Source: Bacillota bacterium (GTDB lineage: Bacteria; Bacillota; Clostridia; Lachnospirales; Cellulosilyticaceae). Taken from it: 30,254 nt of DNA. Below, in pieces: positions 7,696 to 14,639 of the stretch. A program made the translations under genes and the position numbers. The stretch spans positions 1 through 30,254 of the forward strand of contig JAEYPM010000068.1 of NCBI GenBank assembly GCA_023410675.1. The letters run 5' to 3'. The stretch's first letter is position 1, and the number at the start of each line of letters is the position of its first letter. The notes beneath the pieces were generated by a model. The model was not told the DNA's origin and made no database searches. It worked only from the letters and a program-made list of their open reading frames with translations.

Positions 7696-8988
7696 ATGAA
7701 TATTACAGAAGCTTCTAAAATAGCAAAAAAAGCATCTATAGATTTAGCAGCATGTTCTAGTGATGTAAAAAATGCAGCACTTAAAGCCATAGCAGATACT
7801 TTAATTGCTAGAAAAGATGATATTATTAAGGCTAATCAAGAAGATGTAGAAAGAAGTCAAAATGAAAATCTTGCCATGCCTCTTCTTAAAAGACTAAAAT
7901 TTGATGAAGCCAAAATAGATGAAGTGGTAAAAGGAATTAATAGCTTAATTAATCTTAGAGATCCTGTTGGCGAGACACTTTGGAGCTCAGAGCTTGATGA
8001 AGGACTAGATTTATATAGAGTAAGCTGCCCTATAGGTGTTATTGGTATTATTTTTGAATCAAGACCAGATGCCTTGGTCCAAATTTCTACACTCTGCCTT
8101 AAGAGTGGCAACGCAGCACTTTTAAAAGGTGGAAGAGAAGCCAGTAAAACCAATCAAATCTTGACAGAGATTATCAAAGAAGCAACAAGGAAGGTAGGTA
8201 TTCCAGAAGGCTGGATTCATCTATTAGAAACAAGGGAAGATGTTACTGCAATGTTAAAACTAGATCAATATATAGATCTTCTTATTCCAAGAGGATCTAA
8301 TGAGTTTGTTCAATATATTATGAATAACTCAACCATTCCTGTTATGGGTCATGCAGATGGGATCTGCCATTGCTATGTGGACGAATTTGCAGATCTTGAT
8401 ATGGCATGCGATATTGTTTTAGACTCAAAAACTCAGTATGTAGCAGTATGTAATGCTACAGAGACACTTTTGGTCCATGAAAAAGTAGCGAATACGTTTC
8501 TTCCTATGATAAATAAGACAATGGATGACCATAAAGTGACACTCATAGGGTGTAATAAAACTAAGGAAATCATAGATGTATTACCAGCATCCGAAGAGGA
8601 TTGGGGCAAAGAGTATTTAGATTATACGCTGTCTATTAAGGTAGTTACGGACTTAAAAGAAGCAATAGAGCATATTAACACCTATGGCTCTGGTCATACC
8701 GATGCGATTATAACAGCTCATGAGGAAAATGCGAAAAAGTTTATGGAACTTGTGGATACAGCAAACGCCTTTTGGAATTGTTCCACTAGGTTTAGTGATG
8801 GTTTTAGATATGGTTTTGGAGCAGAAGTAGGAATTAGCACCAATAAGCTTCATGCAAGAGGACCTGTTGGCTTAGATGGACTCTTAATCTATAAATATAA
8901 GCTTATAGGCAATGGACAAAAGGTAGCGGATTATGCCAACAAAACAAAGACATTTAAGCACAAGGTAACAAATAAAAAGTTTCAATAA
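7696..8988 (+). CDS. proA: Gamma-glutamyl phosphate reductase
   Basis: This 430-aa aldehyde-dehydrogenase-superfamily enzyme reduces gamma-glutamyl phosphate to glutamate 5-semialdehyde with NADPH, the second step of proline synthesis in the cytoplasm. Family hallmarks are G-V-I-G-I-I-F-E-S-R-P-D (about residues 115-126), L-K-S-G-N-A-A-L-L-K-G-G (about residues 135-146), I-P-R-G-S-N-E-F-V-Q and P-V-M-G-H-A-D-G-I-C-H. The catalytic cysteine is C252 in V-A-V-C-N-A-T-E-T-L-L-V-H. The length matches the usual 410-430. AGGTGA lies seven bases before ATG. The usual partner proB (glutamate 5-kinase) is not next to it and must lie elsewhere if present. A 27-bp perfect hairpin follows. Confidence 0.97.
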   Translation: MNITEASKIAKKASIDLAACSSDVKNAALKAIADTLIARKDDIIKANQEDVERSQNENLAMPLLKRLKFDEAKIDEVVKGINSLINLRDPVGETLWSSELDEGLDLYRVSCPIGVIGIIFESRPDALVQISTLCLKSGNAALLKGGREASKTNQILTEIIKEATRKVGIPEGWIHLLETREDVTAMLKLDQYIDLLIPRGSNEFVQYIMNNSTIPVMGHADGICHCYVDEFADLDMACDIVLDSKTQYVAVCNATETLLVHEKVANTFLPMINKTMDDHKVTLIGCNKTKEIIDVLPASEEDWGKEYLDYTLSIKVVTDLKEAIEHINTYGSGHTDAIITAHEENAKKFMELVDTANAFWNCSTRFSDGFRYGFGAEVGISTNKLHARGPVGLDGLLIYKYKLIGNGQKVADYANKTKTFKHKVTNKKFQ

Positions 8989-9029
8989 TAAAGGGATCGA
9001 TCAAAGAAAATCAATAAGAGGGTTCTTTC

Positions 9030-9089
9030 AATTAAAGAGATGGTTCTCTTGCTTCCATATTAGGAAGCAAGAGAACCATCTCTTTAATT
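9030..9089. terminator. Perfect 27-bp hairpin, probable bidirectional terminator
   Basis: Arms 9030-9056 and 9063-9089 are perfectly complementary over 27 bp with a six-base loop. The base of the stem is A-rich on the left and T-rich on the right, as in bidirectional terminators. It sits between the convergent proA and ABC permease genes. Confidence 0.75.
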
Positions 9090-9103
9090 ATTCGATTCGT
9101 TTA

Positions 9104-9739
9104 TCACCCATACACCTTTTGACATACATATTTGTAAGAGAAGAACATACTGCCAAATGTCAGTAGACTAAGGAAAAGACTTATAATAATTTTGATGATT
9201 AAGGTAAGGCGAGAAGATAAAAAGAGAAGTATGCCATAAGGGATGACGCGGTGTGCACCTATGAAAATAATTACGATTAGGATTACACCAAATATATAAG
9301 GAAACATCTTCGCGATTTGTTCGTTAGGGTCTTCTGAAAATTCACTACTTGTAAACAATAGATAGTAGAGGTTGCAGTTCAATAAGGACAGAAGGTAGAC
9401 AACGAAGGAAACAAATAGAGGTCTGCTCACATGTATTATGGTGTAAAAAACATGGGATAATGTCACGCCTAAAAGACAAAATATAAGTGTATTAACATAG
9501 AGCATGGTTATTATGGCATGAGAACGTATGGGCAAATGGGTAAGCAGTGCAAACTTGTTATTGCATAGATCTTGAATCATAAAAATACTTATAGAGGAAA
9601 AGATAGCCACTTCCACATCCATTCCAATCCATTTAGATAGAAGTAAAGTAAGGAGAATTAAAATAACCATAGAAATATAACTATATTTAAAGATAAATAA
9701 TTGATTAATCAGCCTAAATTCTATAATGGAAGTTTTCAT
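9104..9739 (-). CDS. ABC-2-like exporter membrane subunit (second permease)
   Basis: This 211-aa, very hydrophobic protein has about six membrane segments spread over its whole length and short charged loops. I recognise no strong family motif. It is the last gene of a minus-strand operon of GntR regulator, ATPase and two permeases, which marks it as a membrane component of the same transporter. Its ATG overlaps the stop of the preceding permease gene as ATGA, so translation is coupled, and AAGGAGG precedes the start. The ~210-aa length and lack of signature motifs fit the degenerate permeases of YtrC/YtrD-like systems. Confidence 0.75.
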   Translation of the reverse strand: MKTSIIEFRLINQLFIFKYSYISMVILILLTLLLSKWIGMDVEVAIFSSISIFMIQDLCNNKFALLTHLPIRSHAIITMLYVNTLIFCLLGVTLSHVFYTIIHVSRPLFVSFVVYLLSLLNCNLYYLLFTSSEFSEDPNEQIAKMFPYIFGVILIVIIFIGAHRVIPYGILLFLSSRLTLIIKIIISLFLSLLTFGSMFFSYKYVCQKVYG

Positions 9740-10521
9740 GAACGGCCTCCTTGTAACTTATAATAGTGGAATGGAGCTACGCAGCATAAGTAATAGCCTA
9801 GTACTAAGCTTAGTATAAGGACTATAATGCCGATATTTCCGCCTAATAATTTCAATCCATTTAAAAGTTTATCAGCAAAAGTATAGGTTTGTTTATCCAT
9901 TAAGCTTATAGAGTAAAGGGAGATAATTCCTTTTTTTAGCCAAACCCCTGCCACAATTGGTAATATGGCAAGCATTGCAAAAATACCTTCTTTAATGTTG
10001 CTTGTAATGTGCATAAATGTAGATAAACTCATATTAACACATTGAAGAAGAAGCAGAATTACTGTATAGACAATTACAATTCCTAAACCAATCCTTAAGT
10101 TTTCAAGTCTATGGGTAAGTGTCGCAAGGGTTATGGTTAAAACTGTTACAAAAATCCCAGGAAGAATACAAAGTAAGATATCAAAATATTGAGCCTTCAT
10201 ATAATCATGATGCGTAACTGGAAGTTGATTAGAAAAGTCTCGAAAGTTATTTTTCGATTTTTCTTTCTTTATTTTAGTAAATGCAGAATAAACGCACATA
10301 GCATTACCATATCCTGTTGTAACTAAAATAAACCATGTTATATAGTAGGTGGATTCAATGGTACGTAGTTCATTCCAAGGAGACAATGTTATTAATAGGA
10401 TAGACACTAGGGCGATAATAAAGAACAAGCATGTAACACATAAGAATAGTATCCTTGAAAGCGAAACTGAGCTACCACTTATTTTTTTAGAGGCTCTTAA
10501 TAATAGAATGGCTTTTTTCAT
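9736..10521 (-). CDS. ABC-2-like exporter membrane subunit (first permease)
   Basis: This 261-aa polytopic protein has about six hydrophobic segments. A basic cytoplasmic loop lies between helices two and three (K-I-K-K-E-K-S-K-N-N-F-R-D-F-S-N-Q-L-P, about residues 81-99), followed by L-P-V-T-H-H-D-Y. A pattern of the type 'F..LP.t...y..aK' is common in ABC-2 permeases of bacitracin/YtrB-type exporters. It starts at ATG 10521, 35 bases inside the end of the ATPase gene, with its own GGGGGGA ribosome site. It overlaps the next permease by four bases. It should pair with the ATPase encoded upstream in the operon. Confidence 0.8.
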   Translation of the reverse strand: MKKAILLLRASKKISGSSVSLSRILFLCVTCLFFIIALVSILLITLSPWNELRTIESTYYITWFILVTTGYGNAMCVYSAFTKIKKEKSKNNFRDFSNQLPVTHHDYMKAQYFDILLCILPGIFVTVLTITLATLTHRLENLRIGLGIVIVYTVILLLLQCVNMSLSTFMHITSNIKEGIFAMLAILPIVAGVWLKKGIISLYSISLMDKQTYTFADKLLNGLKLLGGNIGIIVLILSLVLGYYLCCVAPFHYYKLQGGRS

Positions 10522-11371
10522 GCTGATCCCCCCAAATAGTAAAAGTTAATAGGTTTTCTATATTTGGCGTTTTGATATGGCTTATGTCAAAATGTTTTAC
10601 AGCCTTCTCCCTTAAAATAAGCCCTTCAAACCTAAGATTACCTTTTCTGATGCCAATAAATTCATTTTCATTAATTGATATTTCATCAATACCAGCATCC
10701 ACAAGAGCATACTTTTCTTCAATTTGATCTAACTGCATACTTTCTATGATACTACCCTTATGAATAAGTGTGATATAATCAGCTATCTTGTCGAGATCAG
10801 AGGTAATATGTGTAGAAAAAAACACAGATTTTTCACCGTCTGCTACAAATTGTCTTAAGATATCAAGCACCTCTATACGAGCAACAGGATCAAGTCCAGC
10901 AGTTGGTTCATCTAATATAAGTAAACTAGGTCTATGGGCTAAAGCAAGTGCAAGCATCGCTTTGGTTTTCATACCCTTTGAGAACTCAGTAATTTTTTGC
11001 CTGAGAGGCAAATTCCAAGTCTCCACAATCGTTTCAAAAAAAGCATCATCCCAAGTTTGATAGAAAGGGCTCATAGCTTTTGCGTGATCTGATAAAGTAG
11101 CAGTAACGGTAAAATAGTCATCTGCTGGGACATAACCAATTTTATGTTTAATCTCCACCTCGCTTTGGATGTGATCCATACCAAAAATTTTAATTTCCCC
11201 ATTCAGTTTATCAATTACATTTAAAAGAAGTTTAATAGTAGTTGTTTTTCCTGACCCATTTTCACCAATAAAACCCATAATACATCCTTTTTCTAAACTA
11301 AAACTAATATCATGTAGCTGAAAATTAGCATAATTTTTTCTTAAATTCTTGACTTCAATTATCTTATCCAT
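10487..11371 (-). CDS. ABC transporter ATP-binding protein (YtrB/BcrA-like)
   Basis: This 294-aa protein powers export by the two following membrane proteins. It carries Walker A G-E-N-G-S-G-K-T-T (about residues 36-44), a signature F-S-K-G-M-K-T-K (variant of LSGGQ, typical of BcrA/YtrB-type exporters), Walker B L-L-I-L-D-E-P-T-A-G-L-D, and the switch histidine in F-F-S-T-H. About 75 residues after the ATPase core are family-variable. AGGAGGGATATCA precedes ATG 11371. Its position directly after a YtrA-type GntR repressor suggests induction by a cell-envelope-active compound, as is known for related systems; that specific role here is inferred. Confidence 0.93.
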   Translation of the reverse strand: MDKIIEVKNLRKNYANFQLHDISFSLEKGCIMGFIGENGSGKTTTIKLLLNVIDKLNGEIKIFGMDHIQSEVEIKHKIGYVPADDYFTVTATLSDHAKAMSPFYQTWDDAFFETIVETWNLPLRQKITEFSKGMKTKAMLALALAHRPSLLILDEPTAGLDPVARIEVLDILRQFVADGEKSVFFSTHITSDLDKIADYITLIHKGSIIESMQLDQIEEKYALVDAGIDEISINENEFIGIRKGNLRFEGLILREKAVKHFDISHIKTPNIENLLTFTIWGDQHEKSHSIIKSL

Positions 11372-11419
11372 ATTGATATCCCTCCTTAAAAATAAAATAG
11401 TTCATTTAAATAAATCATT

Positions 11420-11788
11420 CTACATGTAGATCTCATTTAATATCTTTAAAATTTCTGTTTGGACAATTCCCTCAGATTTCAGTTTTGAAAATAATAAGCT
11501 ACATTCCTCAAGTAATTTTTGTTTTTTTTCGAAAAGAATTTTATTAATGTCAGACATTTTTACAAAGGTTCCTCTTCCGGGAATGGTGTAGATAAGACCT
11601 TCGTGCTCTAAATCAATATAAGCTCTTTTTGTTGTAATCATGCTGACATCAAGTTCTTTTGCTAGTAGTCTGATGGAAGGAAGCATTTCCCCATCTTTTA
11701 ACTTTTCATTAATAATCTCGTTTTTTATTGCTTGCTTAATTTGTTCATACATAGGCAAAGGACTATTATAGTTTAAATGAATATTCAA
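11420..11788 (-). CDS. GntR-family transcriptional regulator, YtrA subfamily
   Basis: This 122-aa regulator has an N-terminal winged helix-turn-helix, with P-L-P-M-Y-E-Q-I-K-Q-A-I (residues 10-21), L-P-S-I-R-L-L-A-K-E-L-D-V-S-M-I-T-T-K-R-A-Y near residues 37-58 and G-L-I-Y-T-I-P-G-R-G-T-F-V near residue 71. A short helical tail of ~40 residues replaces a large effector domain. That short tail, and its place ahead of an ABC ATPase, define YtrA-type repressors. I choose the TTG at 11788 because GGAGGTGG precedes it. The upstream in-frame ATG at 11830 would lie inside the promoter and lacks a ribosome site. It probably represses its own operon through the palindromes at 11801-11826. Confidence 0.92.
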   Translation of the reverse strand: MNIHLNYNSPLPMYEQIKQAIKNEIINEKLKDGEMLPSIRLLAKELDVSMITTKRAYIDLEHEGLIYTIPGRGTFVKMSDINKILFEKKQKLLEECSLLFSKLKSEGIVQTEILKILNEIYM

Positions 11789-11800
11789 ATTCCCACCTCC

Positions 11801-11826
11801 GTATATACTGTATATATCGTATATAC
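11801..11826. promoter_or_regulatory. Probable GntR (YtrA-type) operator: two GTATATAC palindromes
   Basis: GTATATAC occurs at 11801-11808 and 11819-11826, each a perfect palindrome, 18 bp centre to centre. They lie immediately downstream of the -10 box of the operon promoter and before the ribosome site, an ideal place for autorepression. Confidence 0.65.
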
Positions 11827-11828
11827 AC

Positions 11829-11857
11829 ACTATATATCTTAATTAAGAATATGTCAA
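11829..11857 (-). promoter_or_regulatory. Sigma-A promoter of the GntR-ABC operon
   Basis: Reading the minus strand, TTGACA (11857-11852) and TATAGT (11834-11829) are separated by exactly 17 bases. The transcription start should fall inside the GTATATAC pair, ~30 bases before the TTG start of the regulator. Confidence 0.75.
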
Positions 11858-12023
11858 TATAGAATTTACATTTTGAGCTTTCAGTTACGTCCGGTAAATT
11901 CATATTTTATGAGTAAATGTGTATAGACTTTATTAAGTTGGTTATAATCCAAACAGGTGTTCGATTAAGCCCTAGGGGTTTAAGTACCATATTCTATATG
12001 TTATATGATTAAGGAGGACTATT

Positions 12024-12587
12024 ATGGAAAAAGAAATGACCAATTTAATGGAAGCTAAAGAAGTAGTACAAAATATCATTAAGAGATTAGGTGAACCTAA
12101 AAGTGATCAAAGTATAAATGATTTTCTTTCAACCGAAGAAAACCTACTTGATAAGTTTAACATGGTATTAAAGCTTATTGACTGGTATATGGAAAACAAA
12201 GAGCGTATGCGAAAAGATGTAAGGCAACCATTTTCTATTACTATAGAAGATATAAGCAAAGTTAACCTCCCAGAATACCCTATAGGAATTAATGAATTTG
12301 CTAAGTGTGTCAACAAAGTCATAGACATAAAAAAGACTAAAGGTATATCTGGCGTACAGATAAACAAAAGGTTAAAAGAGTTAGGTATATTAAGTGAGAA
12401 AGAAGAAAATGGGAAAAAATGCACCATTACAAATAAAGACTCAAAAAACTATGGCATAGAATCTACCCAAGGAGAATACAATGGCAGGAAATATGAGAAA
12501 GTCATCTTTACAGATAAGGGAAAGGAATTTTTACTCAACCATTTTCTTGAGATCATGCAGCTAGACGAAGTAAGTGCTGCAAAATAA
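12024..12587 (+). CDS. Uncharacterised 187-aa protein with a C-terminal winged-helix-like segment
   Basis: I do not recognise a characterised family. ATG 12024 follows AAGGAGG at good distance. The first ~75 residues are charged and helical. The last ~90, with I-S-G-V-Q-I-N-K-R-L-K-E-L-G-I-L-S near residue 108 and V-I-F-T-D-K-G-K-E-F-L near residue 160, resemble the small 'which-wing' segment seen at the C-terminus of many unnamed Firmicutes proteins and some phage antirepressors, where a helix pair and a 'T-x-K-G' strand follow each other. It may bind nucleic acid, but this is weak inference. It stands alone, with a TATAAT at 11943-11948 as a possible -10 box and a large hairpin after its stop. 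Confidence 0.7.
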   Translation: MEKEMTNLMEAKEVVQNIIKRLGEPKSDQSINDFLSTEENLLDKFNMVLKLIDWYMENKERMRKDVRQPFSITIEDISKVNLPEYPIGINEFAKCVNKVIDIKKTKGISGVQINKRLKELGILSEKEENGKKCTITNKDSKNYGIESTQGEYNGRKYEKVIFTDKGKEFLLNHFLEIMQLDEVSAAK

Positions 12588-12612
12588 CAAAATCATTCCC
12601 TTATGAAACAAG

Positions 12613-12688
12613 TAGCACCTTCATATATAGAACTCGGGTATTAAATAGTTGTCTAGGCTATATGCGTTCTATAATTTTGAAGGTGCTA
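12613..12688 (+). terminator. Two-tier stem-loop downstream of the 187-aa gene
   Basis: TAGCACCTTC (12613-12622) pairs with GAAGGTGCTA (12679-12688). Inside it TATAGAAC (12626-12633) pairs with GTTCTATA (12666-12673). There is a small asymmetric internal loop and a 32-base apical loop. No clear T run follows. It may terminate or stabilise the transcript of the 187-aa gene. Confidence 0.5.
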
Positions 12689-12986
12689 TTATTGAGTTAG
12701 GCTATACTATTTAACACATATACCAATGCACTTTAAAATGAAATCACTTAGTATTTAAAGTGTAAAGGCTATACATATGTAAAGCACTATGTAAGATAAG
12801 TTGTAACAATATGTCGTTTTGAGATGGAAAATGTCTGGAAAAAACTTCATTGTGGATTAATATTTATAAGTTGTTAGTAAAGGTATATATTTCTATAAAA
12901 ATTGTTGATATGAAATGAATTAAATAGTAAAATATTGAACTATAGTAAAATAATTAATAAAAATTATCATACAAGGAGTTAAAATA
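12689..12986. other. Non-coding AT-rich spacer
   Basis: This is part of a ~400-base gap after the 187-aa gene. It holds a 9-bp inverted repeat (CACTTTAAA 12729-12737, TTTAAAGTG 12754-12762) and two copies of AGGCTATA, with a third just upstream. No ORF with a ribosome site and no convincing RNA fold was seen. Confidence 0.5.
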
Positions 12987-13174
12987 GTGAAAAAACTGTA
13001 TTTAACTTTAGTCCTAATCACAAGTTTTATGATTCCTAGACTTTTTGAATTATGGATTGCTAACTCAGATTATGTTAATTACTACTATACTGATTTGGAT
13101 TAGGTGTAAGTATATACTTTAATGATGAAGAGAATTATTTAGAAAGAGAGTTGAATGTTAGAATATGGGTATAG
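12987..13174 (+). pseudogene. Small membrane-anchored protein gene, apparently frameshifted
   Basis: GTG 12987 follows AAGGAG by eight bases and opens a frame beginning V-K-K-L-Y-L-T-L-V-L-I-T-S-F-M, a signal-anchor-like segment, but stops at 13101 after 38 codons. In another frame the text continues sensibly from about 13095 (G-L-G-V-S-I-Y-F-N-D-E-E-N-Y-L-E-R-E-L) to a stop at 13172. One extra T in GATTTGG would join the two as T-D-F-G-L-G-V-S, giving ~62 residues. I therefore read it as a gene with a single-base deletion, or a sequencing error. No known family; it could also be two unrelated scraps. Confidence 0.5.
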
Positions 13175-13215
13175 GAGACTTGACTTCAAATCTATTATTA
13201 GGGGGGGAGGTAATA

Positions 13216-13589
13216 TTGAAAATAATAAAAAATAAGTTTTTACTATTCACCACTTTGATTTTAATTATGGTATCAGTGCTTTCATACATGATTGTGCCTT
13301 GGCATCAGGGGGATGCTGAATATCCATTGAAGCAATAGGTAATTATTTTGATGCACAAAAGGTAATAAATAGTGCATATAAAAAAATAGATCCTTTGCCA
13401 AAAGATGCACTTTCGCTCAGTCAGCCCATGTTTCGCGGAGGAACTATTACTATTGATGGTAAGGATTATTATTTAGATAACCAAATTGTCATTGGACATG
13501 ATTGGCTAATCAAGCCTGTAATTATTGAGTGGCATATTGATATTATGACTAGAGAAGAGTTAAGAAAAATAGATGATGAAAAGGAGTAG
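13216..13589 (+). pseudogene. Small exported or membrane-anchored protein gene, apparently frameshifted
   Basis: TTG 13216 follows GGGGGAGG by five bases and starts a frame with a clear hydrophobic N-terminus (L-L-F-T-T-L-I-L-I-M-V-S-V-L-S-Y-M-I-V) that stops at 13336. An overlapping frame, open from 13320, continues S-I-E-A-I-G-N-Y-F-D-A-Q-K-V-I-N and runs to 13589 with good codon use. It ends in an R-E-E-L-R-K-I-D-D-E-K-E tail. Joining them needs one extra base within 13317-13338 and gives ~124 residues: a membrane anchor plus an ~85-residue extracellular domain. The 64-codon part starting at TTG 13395 has no ribosome site, so it is unlikely to be a gene by itself. Family unknown. Confidence 0.6.
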
Positions 13590-13664
13590 TAATCCTTATT
13601 AATAAAACTTTAGATGGATTTATAAAAGAATATATTAGGTGCTTAAAATAACAAGAGAGCTCCT

Positions 13665-13710
13665 CAAAATAATAATGCTGGTAAAATATTTTGCCAGCAT
13701 TATTATTTTG
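13665..13710 (+). terminator. 22-bp hairpin terminator after the frameshifted gene
   Basis: Arms 13665-13686 and 13689-13710 are complementary over 22 positions with one G-T pair. The outer part is A-rich on the left and T-rich on the right (ATTATTATTTTG), so it could stop transcription from the genes upstream. Confidence 0.7.
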
Positions 13711-13942
13711 GGTAGTATTGATATTCATTGAATATGTTTGGAACATAAGTAACTTCTTTAAAATAAAAAGTTTTATAGCTTAAAGAATATAATCAATTTC
13801 GTTTTTAAAACATGAAAATAAAATTCAAAAATACATATTGGTTTTAATTGAGTGGTCCAAGGCATAAAATCTATTGTTTTCAAGCGATGTATAGAATAAA
13901 TAGTTTTTTGCGAAAAGCAACTTGTAAAAATAAACCACATAT
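13711..13942. other. Non-coding stretch before the sugar operon promoter
   Basis: No gene is seen. It holds an 8-bp inverted repeat (TTCTTTAA 13754-13761, TTAAAGAA 13780-13787) and a copy at 13813-13825 of TGAAAATAAAATT, identical to 13968-13980 in the operon promoter, which may be an auxiliary regulator half-site. Confidence 0.45.
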
Positions 13943-13975
13943 TATTTTCACATTCATATTGACAAAGTGAAAATA
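13943..13975. promoter_or_regulatory. Inverted-repeat operator over the -35 box of the sugar operon
   Basis: TATTTTCAC (13943-13951) and GTGAAAATA (13967-13975) form a perfect 9-bp inverted repeat with a 15-base gap. The -35 hexamer lies within the gap, between the arms. The RpiR-type regulator encoded at the end of the operon is the obvious candidate to bind here; that link is inferred. Confidence 0.6.
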
Positions 13976-13987
13976 AAATTATATAGT
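13959..13987 (+). promoter_or_regulatory. Sigma-A promoter of the 14027-19367 operon
   Basis: TTGACA (13959-13964) and TATAGT (13982-13987) with a 17-base spacer. The likely transcription start is near 13994, ~33 bases before the first ATG. Confidence 0.8.
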
Positions 13988-14026
13988 ATAGATACAAAGA
14001 AACATTAGCTAAAAGGAGATGACAGG

Positions 14027-14638
14027 ATGAATAAAGATACTATATGGGAGAGCATGATCAATACTTGGACTATAGAAGCGAGTTCTATTGATCATTTATG
14101 TGAAAGCATGGATAAAGATGCAGCAACAAGTATTGTAGAACTTCTTGGAGATTGCCAAGGGAAAATACTTGTGGCAGGATGTGGCACATCTGCAGCAGCT
14201 GCAAAAAAGGTGGCTCATTCCCTATGTTGTGTTGAAAGACCAGCTTGTTATTTAAATCCTTCTGATGCTGTGCATGGGGGACTCGGTCTTTTGCAAAAAG
14301 AAGATGTTTTAATCCTTATTTCAAAAGGTGGAAATACAAAAGAAATACTTAATTTAATACCTGCATGTCAAATTAAAGGGGCAAAGCTTATAGCAGTTAC
14401 TGAAAATGAAAATTCTGTCCTCGCACAGAATGCAGATATACTTTATAAGGTGAAAGTAGAAAAAGAGCCATGTCCTTTTAATATGTTAGCTACAGCAAGT
14501 ACCCTTGCAGTTATAGCAGCTTTTGATGCTGTGTGTATAGCACTTATGCATTATACGCATTATACTAAGGAAGCTTTTGCAGTGATCCATCCCGGAGGAG
14601 ATGTGGGCAGTAGACTTACTAAAAAGGAGGATAAGTAG
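14027..14638 (+). CDS. SIS-domain sugar-phosphate isomerase (KpsF/GutQ-like, without CBS domains)
   Basis: This 203-aa, single SIS-domain protein resembles the isomerase half of arabinose-5-phosphate isomerases. Signs are V-A-G-C-G-T-S-A-A-A-A-K-K (about residues 48-60), the phosphosugar loop I-S-K-G-G-N-T-K-E (about residues 100-108), and an F-A-V-I-H-P-G-G-D-V-G-S-R-L tail matching the H-P-G-G-x-L-G-x-R-L end of that family. The CBS pair of full-length KpsF/GutQ is absent. Such enzymes interconvert aldose and ketose phosphates in the cytoplasm. It is the first gene of the operon, with ribosome site AAGGAGATGACAGG. The dehydrogenase gene begins two bases after its stop, so the two are coupled. 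The exact substrate is unknown. Confidence 0.88.
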   Translation: MNKDTIWESMINTWTIEASSIDHLCESMDKDAATSIVELLGDCQGKILVAGCGTSAAAAKKVAHSLCCVERPACYLNPSDAVHGGLGLLQKEDVLILISKGGNTKEILNLIPACQIKGAKLIAVTENENSVLAQNADILYKVKVEKEPCPFNMLATASTLAVIAAFDAVCIALMHYTHYTKEAFAVIHPGGDVGSRLTKKEDK

Positions 14639-14639
14639 C

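Noticed and set aside
9030..9089. Perfect inverted repeat as an IS or MITE end
   Set aside because: There is no transposase, no flanking target duplication seen, and the position between convergent genes fits a terminator.
13395..13589. Independent 64-aa gene starting at TTG 13395
   Set aside because: No ribosome site precedes it and the frame is open further upstream to 13320; it is better read as the rest of the frameshifted gene at 13216.
13860..13930. CcpA cre site upstream of the sugar operon
   Set aside because: The only CG-centred candidate near AAGCGATG does not match the cre consensus on either strand.
13773..13997. Minus-strand 74-codon ORF upstream of the sugar operon
   Set aside because: It runs through the promoter and operator, is rich in Tyr, Phe, Cys and His as expected of AT-rich noise, and lacks a ribosome site.
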